A stretch of DNA of 43,218 bases, from the NCBI GenBank assembly GCA_027050775.1, contig JALUBH010000048.1, forward strand, positions 1 to 43,218, in the 5' to 3' direction. Source of the stretch: Campylobacteraceae bacterium. Lineage in GTDB: Bacteria; Campylobacterota; Campylobacteria; Campylobacterales; Sulfurospirillaceae. Of the stretch, positions 35,598-42,434 are shown one piece after another (position 1 is the first letter of the stretch; every line of letters starts with the position of its first letter). The notes beneath the pieces were generated by a model. The model searched no databases. It was not told the origin of the DNA and saw only the letters and a program-made list of their open reading frames with translations. The translations under genes and the position numbers were made by a program.

Positions 35598-36754
35598 GCC
35601 TTTGGAAAGATAAGAAAAAATGTAGTTTTTTTATTGGGTATGGATTCTACTTCTATCTTTATATTGTACTCATTGCAAACACTTTGGACTATGTCTAAGC
35701 CTATGCCAAAGCCTCCTTCACTCTTGCTCCTTCTTTCAAATCTTTTGAAGATTGCTTTTTGGTCATCTTCATTTATGCCCTCGCCCTCATTGATGATGCA
35801 AAGAGTATATTCCTTTAGTATTACCTCAATTTTGCTCTTTTGAAACGAATATTTCAGAGCATTTGAGAGAAGATTGTTGATAACTTTTTGGATTCTTGTT
35901 TTATCTAAAAAAACAGGAGTATTTTGGAGCGAACACTCTATGGTGTTTCCTCTACTTTTTACTATCTCATCAAAAAACCTAACACTCTCTTCAATCAACT
36001 CTTTTAAATCAAATTTTTCATCGTATCTGTCATCTATATCATTAAATGCTACAAAGGAGAGAGTATTGTAGATTTGAGAAATCAGTTTTGCACTAACAGA
36101 TATATGGTTTAAAACTCTAGGGTTTAACTCTTTTGAATTTTTAATGGAAGATGTACTCATAATGAGTGCCGATACGGGGGTATTTAGCTCATGCGAACTG
36201 TCTCTTATAAATCGATTTAATTTTTTTATTCTATCGCGAATGGGCTTTAAGAGCACTTTGCTCAAAAGATACCCGACAAACAAAATAAAAACAACAGATG
36301 CAAACATAGTTGTTAAAATTATTGTGATTAGCTTAATCTTTTCACTCTTGCTTCCATCATTTTCAGCGACTATATAAGAAACACCCAAAATCGGAGTATC
36401 TAACTTGTGCACATGGTATTCGTGCCTATTATTTTTATAGGCTTTATTTGCAAAAAATATCTTGTTGTCTTTTAGGTTTGAGTATAAAACTTTCCCATTT
36501 TTATCGAACAAGCCAAGTCTTAATCTACCATTTTTAGGTGGTGTAAATTTATATATCTGTTTATTCATCTCAGCTTGCATAAGCTCTTTTTCGGCCATCA
36601 AAGAGGCATTTCTCATCTGGATACTACACTTGTCGCTGATCGAGACTATACCTCTGTTATAATATAAAAAAGCTATGATAGAAATAAGCACAAAAGCAGA
36701 GAGTGTATAGATGCCCAAAAAGCCAATCAGTGCCCTCTTCTCTTCTTTATTCAA
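35594..36754 (-). CDS. Sensor histidine kinase (pair 2)
   Basis: 386 residues. Membrane helices at about 10-33 and 141-165 enclose a ~105-residue periplasmic sensor region. The phosphoacceptor is H188 in DSSHELNTPVSAL; the N box is NNLLSNALKYSFQ and the nucleotide-binding boxes are NEGEGI and GFGIGLDIVQS. It overlaps its regulator by 8 bases. Paralogous to the kinase at 799-1860: both share HxLNTPV and a similar length. The signal is unknown. Confidence 0.92.
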   Translation of the reverse strand: MNKEEKRALIGFLGIYTLSAFVLISIIAFLYYNRGIVSISDKCSIQMRNASLMAEKELMQAEMNKQIYKFTPPKNGRLRLGLFDKNGKVLYSNLKDNKIFFANKAYKNNRHEYHVHKLDTPILGVSYIVAENDGSKSEKIKLITIILTTMFASVVFILFVGYLLSKVLLKPIRDRIKKLNRFIRDSSHELNTPVSALIMSTSSIKNSKELNPRVLNHISVSAKLISQIYNTLSFVAFNDIDDRYDEKFDLKELIEESVRFFDEIVKSRGNTIECSLQNTPVFLDKTRIQKVINNLLSNALKYSFQKSKIEVILKEYTLCIINEGEGINEDDQKAIFKRFERRSKSEGGFGIGLDIVQSVCNEYNIKIEVESIPNKKTTFFLIFPKA

Positions 36755-37403
36755 AAAAGTACCCGCTTCCCCGTATGGTTTTGATTCTCTCTTTGCCGAC
36801 TATATTTCTAAGGTTTCTTATATAGACTCTGATTGTTGCATCTGTCGGCATCTCTTCAAATTCCCACAGATTTTGAATCAACTCATCTCCGGATATGACT
36901 CTTTTTTTTCTGCTTGTTAGATAGAGTAGTATCTCTATCTCTTTTTTTGCAAGTTGGTGCTCTACTCCATCTATGCTTAATAGGTTTTTAGAGGGAATCA
37001 TATACATCGCTTCATCAATCTTCACGATATTATCATTTTCTATGCTAAACCTCTTCTTGATATTATTTATCCGCAAATCCAACTCTTCTAAATCAAAAGG
37101 CTTCTTTATATAATCATCACAGCCATTTTCAAATCCGTTTTTGAGATGTTTAGTATCTTGATAGGCAGTGATGAGTATAGCAGGAGTCATATCGTTATAC
37201 TCCCTGATACTCTTTATCACATCGAGCCCGCTTACCTTTGGGACATTTATATCTAATATCATTAAATCAAATGTATTTGAACTCACCTCTTCCAAAGCTT
37301 TCGCACCATCATCTACATGTAAAACTTCGTAAGATAACTCCTTTAGATGATGGTAGAGTATATCTGCTAGCATAAAATCATCTTCAAGAAGCAAAATTCT
37401 CAT
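36747..37403 (-). CDS. OmpR-family response regulator (pair 2)
   Basis: 218 residues from the ATG at 37403, where the receiver begins (MRILLLEDDF) and GGGGA lies 8 bases upstream. A longer frame from 37451 would read through the structured leader and is rejected. Phosphoacceptor D51 in MILDINVP, Lys in DDYIKKPFD; a winged-helix domain ends IKTIRGSGYFFE. It carries the near-palindrome ATCTACATGTAAAA at VLHVDD. Its 5' leader is one of the repeated structured elements described in findings. Confidence 0.92.
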   Translation of the reverse strand: MRILLLEDDFMLADILYHHLKELSYEVLHVDDGAKALEEVSSNTFDLMILDINVPKVSGLDVIKSIREYNDMTPAILITAYQDTKHLKNGFENGCDDYIKKPFDLEELDLRINNIKKRFSIENDNIVKIDEAMYMIPSKNLLSIDGVEHQLAKKEIEILLYLTSRKKRVISGDELIQNLWEFEEMPTDATIRVYIRNLRNIVGKERIKTIRGSGYFFE

Positions 37404-37485
37404 TTTATGTCCCCTTTTTGTGGAAGTAAATTCCGCTAAAATTCCTCGCACTTATGCTACGGCTGTCGCCGAGAAATTACTATTT
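37404..37485 (-). promoter_or_regulatory. Repeated structured leader, copy 1 (before the pair 2 regulator)
   Basis: Read on the minus strand: TATAAT at 37500-37495, then about 80 bases of leader ending in GGGGACATAAA and the regulator ATG. An inner hairpin CGGC-GACA-GCCG (37471-37460) is enclosed by an imperfect stem AATTTCTC/GAGGAATT (37478-37471 with 37447-37440). A second hairpin (37441-37431 with 37425-37415, two mismatches) sits against the ribosome-binding site. It is close to copies 2 and 3 in sequence and shape. Confidence 0.7.
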
Positions 37486-37533
37486 ATTTTGTATATTATA
37501 ACAATTATATTTAGTTTTTGTGTAATCTTAAGC

Positions 37534-38457
37534 TTATTCCATCGGCTCACCTGTTTCCATCGGTAAATTTGTCCTTGAATACTCAACCATACTGCCATCA
37601 AAAACTTGTACATTTTTCATCCCAATTAGAAATCTTGAGACGAACCAAAGTCCTCTAGCTTTGTGCCCGGTGTTACAATATGTGATCAAGGGCTTATCAA
37701 GTTCTACACCATATCCGCTATTGTGCAAAGTCTTTTTTGCCTCTTTTGGTGAGATTAACTCAAAGTATTTTCCCATATTTTTTGTATATCTTATGACAGG
37801 TGTTAGTTTTGCTGTTGGGATTCTTCCGTGTCTCGCCAAATCTTTTCTTTTGTCGCTTCCTGTATAAAATTTTGAAACTCTCGCATCTGTAATCTGTTTA
37901 TCTTCATCATAAATAGCCTCATTTATATCGCTAAGAGAAGCTATTATACTCCCATCATATCTATCCAACTCTATATCACTCTTTGCGATCTTTGGCAGCT
38001 TGCTTGTAACATCTCTTTTTTCAAAACTCCATTTTGCATATCCACCATTTAAAAGTGCACTCTTTTGGATGCCATATAGCCATAAATTCCATATGCCGCT
38101 TGCCGCGTCTGCAAAGTCTTTGTTTTTCTCTCCTGCGCTATAGAAGATTATCGCACTATCTTCACTAACGCCGGCATCTTGTAACATCTTTTGTACTTGT
38201 TCTAGTGTGCTCGGGAGCTTTGGGATATTTCCAAGTTTTCCTTTAAAAAATGATTTTTTAGGGTAATTTATAGCGCCTTTTATATGAGACTTTTTATAGG
38301 CTTCCGGTTTTCTTGTATCTATGATCACTAGATTCTTACTGCCTAGATTTTTTTGCAACCAATTAGTAGACACTATATGATTTTGTGGAATTTGCAAAGC
38401 AAACAGAGCGGTTGAGAAAGCTAGAACTATCATGATTTTTCGTATGATACTTTTCAT
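37534..38457 (-). CDS. Periplasmic two-domain rhodanese (thiosulfate sulfurtransferase-like)
   Basis: 307 residues with a signal peptide (~1-20, IMIVLAFSTALFALQ). The first rhodanese domain (~30-150) has a catalytic loop without Cys (FYSAGEKN); the second (~165-300) has the active Cys in ITYCNTGHKARG. It would transfer sulfane sulfur in the periplasm, fitting a sulfur-oxidising lifestyle. It is divergent from an ArsR regulator with palindromic sites between them. The sulfur donor cannot be told from sequence. Confidence 0.88.
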   Translation of the reverse strand: MKSIIRKIMIVLAFSTALFALQIPQNHIVSTNWLQKNLGSKNLVIIDTRKPEAYKKSHIKGAINYPKKSFFKGKLGNIPKLPSTLEQVQKMLQDAGVSEDSAIIFYSAGEKNKDFADAASGIWNLWLYGIQKSALLNGGYAKWSFEKRDVTSKLPKIAKSDIELDRYDGSIIASLSDINEAIYDEDKQITDARVSKFYTGSDKRKDLARHGRIPTAKLTPVIRYTKNMGKYFELISPKEAKKTLHNSGYGVELDKPLITYCNTGHKARGLWFVSRFLIGMKNVQVFDGSMVEYSRTNLPMETGEPME

Positions 38458-38484
38458 TTTAATTTCCTTACATAAGATAATATT

Positions 38485-38504
38485 ATTTAGCTAATATGCT
38501 AAAT
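38485..38504. promoter_or_regulatory. ArsR operator 1 (rhodanese side)
   Basis: ATTTAGC (38485-38491) and GCTAAAT (38498-38504) are a perfect 7-bp dyad with centre TAATAT. It lies 28 bases before the rhodanese start, where its promoter should be. A second dyad of the same sequence is found at 38547-38558. Confidence 0.65.
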
Positions 38505-38546
38505 AGATTTGGTATGGTACACAAATCGATAAAAATTGTCAATGTT

Positions 38547-38558
38547 ATTTAGCTAAAT
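38547..38558. promoter_or_regulatory. ArsR operator 2 (regulator side)
   Basis: ATTTAGCTAAAT, a perfect 12-bp palindrome with the same half site as operator 1 but no spacer. It precedes a TATACT box (38572-38577) for the arsR-type gene. Confidence 0.65.
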
Positions 38559-38604
38559 TACAAATAAATGCTATACTTTCAAAATAAGAAAAGAGGTGAT
38601 TGAT

Positions 38605-38967
38605 ATGTTAGATACGAAACAAAAGATAAAAATTTTTAAAGCACTCGGCAATGAAACAAGATTTTTAATTTTCAAAAACATATTTACAGGTGGCTATGCC
38701 TGTTCCATCGACGAAACAAAACCAAAAAATGACATCATAGCACAAGCTACTTGCGTCACTACTATAGCTGAGCATTTTGACTTTGCTTTACCTACTATCT
38801 CTAGGCATTTAAAAGAGCTAAGAGATGCGGACATAATAAAAATGACCAAAAAAAGCAATAAAATCTATATAGAACCAAACCCAAAAATCATAAAAGAGCT
38901 ATCAGCTTGCTTCACAACACTCGTCGATAACTACAAAGCATCAAGTTTTCAATTTGATAATAGATAA
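38605..38967 (+). CDS. ArsR-family transcriptional regulator, candidate sulfur sensor
   Basis: 120 residues from the ATG at 38605, with GAGGTGAT just upstream; the GTG at 38596 lies inside that site. Winged helix with the recognition helix ALPTISRHLKELRDADII and wing MTKKSNKIYIE. Cys at 33, 50 and 102: the last lies in the C-terminal helix, as does one of the two reactive Cys of persulfide sensors SqrR/BigR, and no ArsR-type ELCVCDL metal motif is present. Together with the divergent rhodanese this suggests control by reactive sulfur; that is inference. Confidence 0.8.
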   Translation: MLDTKQKIKIFKALGNETRFLIFKNIFTGGYACSIDETKPKNDIIAQATCVTTIAEHFDFALPTISRHLKELRDADIIKMTKKSNKIYIEPNPKIIKELSACFTTLVDNYKASSFQFDNR

Positions 38968-38970
38968 AAG

Positions 38971-39192
38971 CTAAAATATTTCATCAGACACATCATCCAC
39001 ATGCCCTTTTTTTCCATTTTTTATATGAATCCAGGTTACCGGCACAGCAATTAATGCGGATATAATTATAAAATATAAAAAGTTAAACACCATATAAGCA
39101 TAATAATCCACGATACCTAAAATTACGACAAAAAGCACAAAATATGTTAAAAATAACTTGGCAAACTTCTTAGATAAAACTCTATTTTTCAT
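38971..39192 (-). CDS. Small two-helix membrane protein
   Basis: 73 residues, two hydrophobic stretches (~12-33 and ~36-55), charged tail rich in Lys then Asp/Glu. It overlaps the gene before it by 11 bases, implying coupled translation. No family recognised. It ends 3 bases from the convergent arsR-type gene. Confidence 0.55.
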   Translation of the reverse strand: MKNRVLSKKFAKLFLTYFVLFVVILGIVDYYAYMVFNFLYFIIISALIAVPVTWIHIKNGKKGHVDDVSDEIF

Positions 39193-39436
39193 TTTTTTCT
39201 ATCTGTCTTATCTTTCTAATCGCATTTTTTCTCACCAAATAGAACCCTATCATAGATAAAATTGTGATACCTATGTACTCCGGAGCGATTGATTTTATAT
39301 CTATATTTTTCTCCATGATATTCATCATATCTTTGGCGATATTCCAGCCACCAAACATAGTCAAAAGTACAAACATATAGTACCTAAATGGACTTCCTAC
39401 TACGAAGTACAACTCTGTTAACTGTGAATCTTTCAT
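39182..39436 (-). CDS. Small membrane protein behind repeated leader copy 2
   Basis: 84 residues with hydrophobic stretches at ~18-32 and ~52-67 and a basic C-terminus. Its ATG follows GGGGATATAAAA, the end of leader copy 2, and is the first codon after the structured element. It overlaps the next small membrane gene. Function unknown; the two probably form one small membrane complex. Confidence 0.6.
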   Translation of the reverse strand: MKDSQLTELYFVVGSPFRYYMFVLLTMFGGWNIAKDMMNIMEKNIDIKSIAPEYIGITILSMIGFYLVRKNAIRKIRQIEKNEK

Positions 39437-39520
39437 TTTTATATCCCCTTTTTACGGAAGTGAATTCCGTAAAAATTCCTCGCGACTAAAGCTTTGGCTA
39501 TCGCCAAGAAATTACTATTT
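39437..39520 (-). promoter_or_regulatory. Repeated structured leader, copy 2 (before the small membrane pair)
   Basis: On the minus strand a TATATA box (39527-39522) is followed by AAATAGTAATTTC, a hairpin TTGGC-GATA-GCCAA (39507-39494), the conserved GCGAGGAATT, and an 11-bp hairpin (39475-39465 with 39459-39449, loop TTCAC) directly before GGGGA. A further fragment with GAGC-GATA-GCTC and similar following bases lies at about 39526-39556. Confidence 0.72.
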
Positions 39521-39566
39521 TTATATACTGAAGCACGAGCTATCGCTCTGTATTTCTTTGTCTTAA

Positions 39567-39667
39567 TTCTTATGTCCCCTCTGCTCATAAATAGTTTTGC
39601 CCTTTTGAAAAAAATTTATGGGCAGATTCCTCGCACTTATGCTTTGACTATTACCAAGGAATTTTAT
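39567..39667 (-). promoter_or_regulatory. Repeated structured leader, copy 3 (no ORF of its own)
   Basis: On the minus strand TATAAT (39687-39682) precedes a hairpin TTGGT-AATA-GTCAA (39657-39644), the conserved AGCATAAGTGCGAGGAAT, and a longer hairpin of different sequence (39625-39614 with 39592-39581, one mismatch) before GGGGACATAA. No start codon follows in the expected place. This copy, the fragment and copy 2 fill the 352-base gap 39437-39788. Confidence 0.62.
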
Positions 39668-39788
39668 CAATTTTAATGCGTATTATAGCAGGTATATTTT
39701 ACTTTTTGATTATTTTTTGATTACTACACATAAAATGCACTTTATTTTGCTAAAATAAATCATATATTAAAAAATTTAAGGAGAATGC

Positions 39789-40226
39789 ATGAGATTGAAA
39801 GTTTTAATTTTGAGTTTGTTTGCTATTGTAGCTTTAAGTGCGGGGAATTTGACTATTAAAAGCAGTGTAAATTCGGTAAACAAAACGGTTGCAAAAATGC
39901 AAAAGATTATGAAGGCAAAGGGCATAACCGTGTTTAATGTCATAGACTTTAGAAAAGGCGCTAAAAGCATAGGTGCAGATATGACAAGTGCTAAGCTCAT
40001 CATCTTTGGAAATCCAAAACTTGGTACTAGAATCATGCAAAGAGATATAAAAGCGGCTATCGAGCTACCTATGAAGATCTTGGTATATAAAGATTTTGAC
40101 GGCAAGACAAAGATGGAGTATAAAGACCCGAAACAGTTAGAAAAAACATATGATTTGGCAGGATGTAGCGTCCTTCCTAAGATGTCAAATGCTTTGAATA
40201 AAATAACAACAAAAGCCGGAATGTAA
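39789..40226 (+). CDS. DUF302-family periplasmic protein
   Basis: 145 residues with a signal peptide (~1-18). The DUF302 fold shows in KLIIFGNPKLGTRIMQ, ELPMKILVYKDFDGKTKMEY and DPKQLEKTYDL. DUF302 proteins are small, widespread in sulfur bacteria and of unknown role; some are suspected ligand-binding proteins. The start has AAGGAG at 39778-39783. One Cys in DLAGCSVL. It is monocistronic. Confidence 0.8.
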   Translation: MRLKVLILSLFAIVALSAGNLTIKSSVNSVNKTVAKMQKIMKAKGITVFNVIDFRKGAKSIGADMTSAKLIIFGNPKLGTRIMQRDIKAAIELPMKILVYKDFDGKTKMEYKDPKQLEKTYDLAGCSVLPKMSNALNKITTKAGM

Positions 40227-40258
40227 AAAACTTCGTAGCAAAGCTATTTTGCTACGAA
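40225..40258 (-). terminator. Terminator after queC
   Basis: An 11-bp perfect stem (40232-40242 with 40248-40258), loop GCTAT, followed on the minus strand by TTTTTT (40230-40225). The queC stop codon lies in the hairpin. On the plus strand it may also end the DUF302 gene, with no T tract. Confidence 0.85.
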
Positions 40259-40909
40259 CTCCTCCCATCCTTTTGCCCTAAGCACACATGCAGGACACTC
40301 TCCGCAACCATAACCCCAATCATGAAAACTCTTGTGGTCGCCATTGTAGCAAGTATGTGACTGTTTTACTACTATGTCCAATATACCCTCTTTTTTTGCC
40401 AATTCAAAAGTTTCACCCTTGCTTAGATGCATAAGCGGATAGTGAAATCTTATATCTGACTCACTTCCTAGATTTAGTGCGATTTCGAGCGCTTTTACAA
40501 AGTTTTCTCGACAATCCGGATATCCTGAGTAATCCGTCTGGTTTATCCCCGTAACTAGATTATTTATACCCTGTTTTTGTGCAAAAGCATGAGCTAGAGT
40601 AAAAAATATAGCATTTCTGTTTGGCACAAAAGAGGCAGGCAGATTTGGCTTCGTATGATGAGAACTAGATATATCTATGCTCGAGTCTATAAGTGCTGAG
40701 TCATTTAACTCTGTAAAGGCATTGATACTAAGAAGTGTGTTTTTTACACCCATCATATTTGCTATCTTTTTTGCCTGTTCTATCTCAACTTTATGTTTTT
40801 GTCCATAATCAAATGTGATAGTTTCAACTAAATCAAATCTCTCTTTTGCCCAACCAAGGCAAGTTGTACTGTCTTGTCCGCCTGAAAATATTATCAATGC
40901 TTTTTTCAT
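40244..40909 (-). CDS. queC: 7-cyano-7-deazaguanine synthase
   Basis: 221 residues from the ATG at 40909, where the PP-loop domain begins (MKKALIIFSGGQDSTTC); a longer frame from 40987 overlaps queE and is rejected. ATP-binding SGGQDS and the C-terminal zinc cluster (HTCYNGDH, then CGECPAC) are complete. It converts CDG to preQ0 with ATP and ammonia. It follows the queE stop by 2 bases in a two-gene operon. queD lies nearby; queF and folE are not in the window. Confidence 0.95.
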   Translation of the reverse strand: MKKALIIFSGGQDSTTCLGWAKERFDLVETITFDYGQKHKVEIEQAKKIANMMGVKNTLLSINAFTELNDSALIDSSIDISSSHHTKPNLPASFVPNRNAIFFTLAHAFAQKQGINNLVTGINQTDYSGYPDCRENFVKALEIALNLGSESDIRFHYPLMHLSKGETFELAKKEGILDIVVKQSHTCYNGDHKSFHDWGYGCGECPACVLRAKGWEEFVAK

Positions 40910-40911
40910 TA

Positions 40912-41490
40912 TTACTCCACTCCTAAAAATTTGTGCATTTGAATACTGAGTTTTAGATGCGGGTACTTTTTGGCTAAATCTATACAAAAATCAAGATTTT
41001 CAAAATTTGGTTTATCAAAAAAATTCAGAGGTTGTATATAGATTGGTTTTTCACTTTGAAGTTTTAGTATTTTATCTATTTCACTATCTTTTGAAACTAT
41101 AAACTTTATCTCGCTCCAACCATCTTTTTTGATATCATCCCAATCTTTTGGGCTATATGTAATCCAATCCGCATTTTTGACATTTTCAAGCTTATAGCCA
41201 TTGGTTTCGATGCATACAAAATAACCCTCTACATGTAGAGCATCTATAAACTCTCTCAAATCATAGAGTGTAGGCTCACCGCCTGTTATGATGATCTGTT
41301 TGGCAGGATATGATTTAATCTCATCTATGATTTTAGAAAAACTATATCTCTTATAGTCTCCTACATGTAGAGCATCATCACAAAAAGAGCAAGCTAGATT
41401 ACACCCGTGTAACCTCAAAAAAATACTAGGAGTTCCGCTATAAAAACCTTCTCCTTGTATAGAATAAAATATTTCAACAACTTTAAGCAC
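40912..41490 (-). CDS. queE: 7-carboxy-7-deazaguanine synthase (radical SAM)
   Basis: 192 residues. The [4Fe-4S] cluster motif is HGCNLACSFCD (C30, C34, C37); FYSIQGEGFYSGTP and IITGGEPTLYD are typical of QueE, which contracts CPH4 to CDG. The GTG start follows GGAG by 6 bases. A minus-strand -10 box (TATAAT at 41529-41524) lies upstream. The gene carries two copies of the CTACATGTAG palindrome 134 bases apart. Confidence 0.94.
   Translation of the reverse strand: MLKVVEIFYSIQGEGFYSGTPSIFLRLHGCNLACSFCDDALHVGDYKRYSFSKIIDEIKSYPAKQIIITGGEPTLYDLREFIDALHVEGYFVCIETNGYKLENVKNADWITYSPKDWDDIKKDGWSEIKFIVSKDSEIDKILKLQSEKPIYIQPLNFFDKPNFENLDFCIDLAKKYPHLKLSIQMHKFLGVE
41227..41240. repeat. CTCTACATGTAGAG palindrome, copy 5 (exact)
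   Basis: Exact copy in queE, coding Leu-His-Val-Glu in DALHVEGY. Confidence 0.85.
41359..41372. repeat. CTACATGTAG palindrome, near copy in queE
   Basis: TCCTACATGTAGAG, 12 of 14 positions; it keeps the 10-bp core and codes Leu-His-Val. Confidence 0.7.
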
Positions 41491-41578
41491 TGGTTACTCC
41501 ACAAAATTAAAACTAGAGTCGGCATTATAGCAAATTTATTTCCCACAACCTAAAATTGATTATGATATACTTATACGC

Positions 41579-42319
41579 ATGAAGCAAATCTTAAATATAT
41601 CTCTTATTTTTATCATATCTATGTTTTTTTCTGCTTGCGCAAATAAGCAAAGAGCTTCGCAGATTTTACAGTCAAACAGTGCTGCGATTATATCCAAGGA
41701 TTATCAGAATCTTACAACACTTCTTTTGAAATACAAAAAAATCTTGGACTTAAGAAATCCCAGATTAAGCGATAAAAAACTCTCAAGAGAGATTGTTTTC
41801 AGTATAGAGCACAATTATAACACTATAAATCCTCTAAAAAATTCCTCATATAGCGACTATCTAAAAAAAGCTTTTGCAAAAGATAGTAAAAATAGAAGTG
41901 ATTTTTTGATACTTGGCCTGTATAAAATGTTTTACAAAACTTACAATATAAAAGATGGTCATCATCTCACAGCACTAGGGTATGATGCAAACCTTTTCAA
42001 AAACACCTACTATACTCTCAAAGTTTTGAGGTGGAAGATACGAAATGAAAAAGATGAGAAAGGGAGATTTATCTTTGCTACTTGGCAGTTAAATTGGCAG
42101 CTAGAACTAAATAAAAATTACAAAAATATAACGATAAACGATCTCAAAAATTTACCATCTCTAAAAAGTAGCAAAGAGACTCTACTCGATCACTCTAACT
42201 TCAATTTTGAAATTATTCTGGCTATGATGATAAACAGGGTTAAAAATTCTCTAGAAGTGATGGGCGAGGAGCCACTCAATCTAAGTATCACAGCTATGAA
42301 AGCGATAATTTTACTATAA
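41579..42319 (+). CDS. Lipoprotein of unknown function, possibly leaderless mRNA
   Basis: 246 residues. The signal peptide with lipobox MFFSAC puts a lipidated Cys near residue 20. The mature part is rich in Lys, Asn and Leu, with YKMFYKTYNIKDGHHLTALGYD-like aromatic stretches and no known domain. There is no Shine-Dalgarno before the ATG, and TATACT (41566-41571) or TATGAT (41561-41566) lies so close that the transcript would begin within a few bases of the ATG. It is divergent from queE and upstream of queD. No family recognised. Confidence 0.7.
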   Translation: MKQILNISLIFIISMFFSACANKQRASQILQSNSAAIISKDYQNLTTLLLKYKKILDLRNPRLSDKKLSREIVFSIEHNYNTINPLKNSSYSDYLKKAFAKDSKNRSDFLILGLYKMFYKTYNIKDGHHLTALGYDANLFKNTYYTLKVLRWKIRNEKDEKGRFIFATWQLNWQLELNKNYKNITINDLKNLPSLKSSKETLLDHSNFNFEIILAMMINRVKNSLEVMGEEPLNLSITAMKAIILL

Positions 42320-42325
42320 AATTGT

Positions 42326-42415
42326 ATAATATAACTCTTTTAAGATAATTTTGTGAGGCTCAGACCAACGGGAGTATTTGTCCTCTAAAAAATTATTTTA
42401 AAAGAGTTATATTAT
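42326..42415 (+). ncRNA. Long stem-loop with a small GC-rich head, just before queD
   Basis: 42326-42352 pairs with 42389-42415 over 27 bp, with one G-U. The loop (42353-42388) is GC-rich and can form GAGG/CCTC (42355-42358 with 42382-42385) and CTC/GAG (42359-42361 with 42372-42374), followed by TCTAAAAAATT. It lies between the lipoprotein gene and queD (start 42435). A GAGG/CCTC stem followed by an A-rich tail recalls class I preQ1 riboswitches, but the loop is about twice the usual size. It could instead be a terminator or small insertion. Confidence 0.45.
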
Positions 42416-42434
42416 TGCTTAAAAAAGGTTTTAA

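Noticed and set aside
39776-40105. 109-codon minus frame over the DUF302 gene
   Set aside because: The plus-strand product has a signal peptide and DUF302 motifs; the minus frame has no ribosome-binding site.
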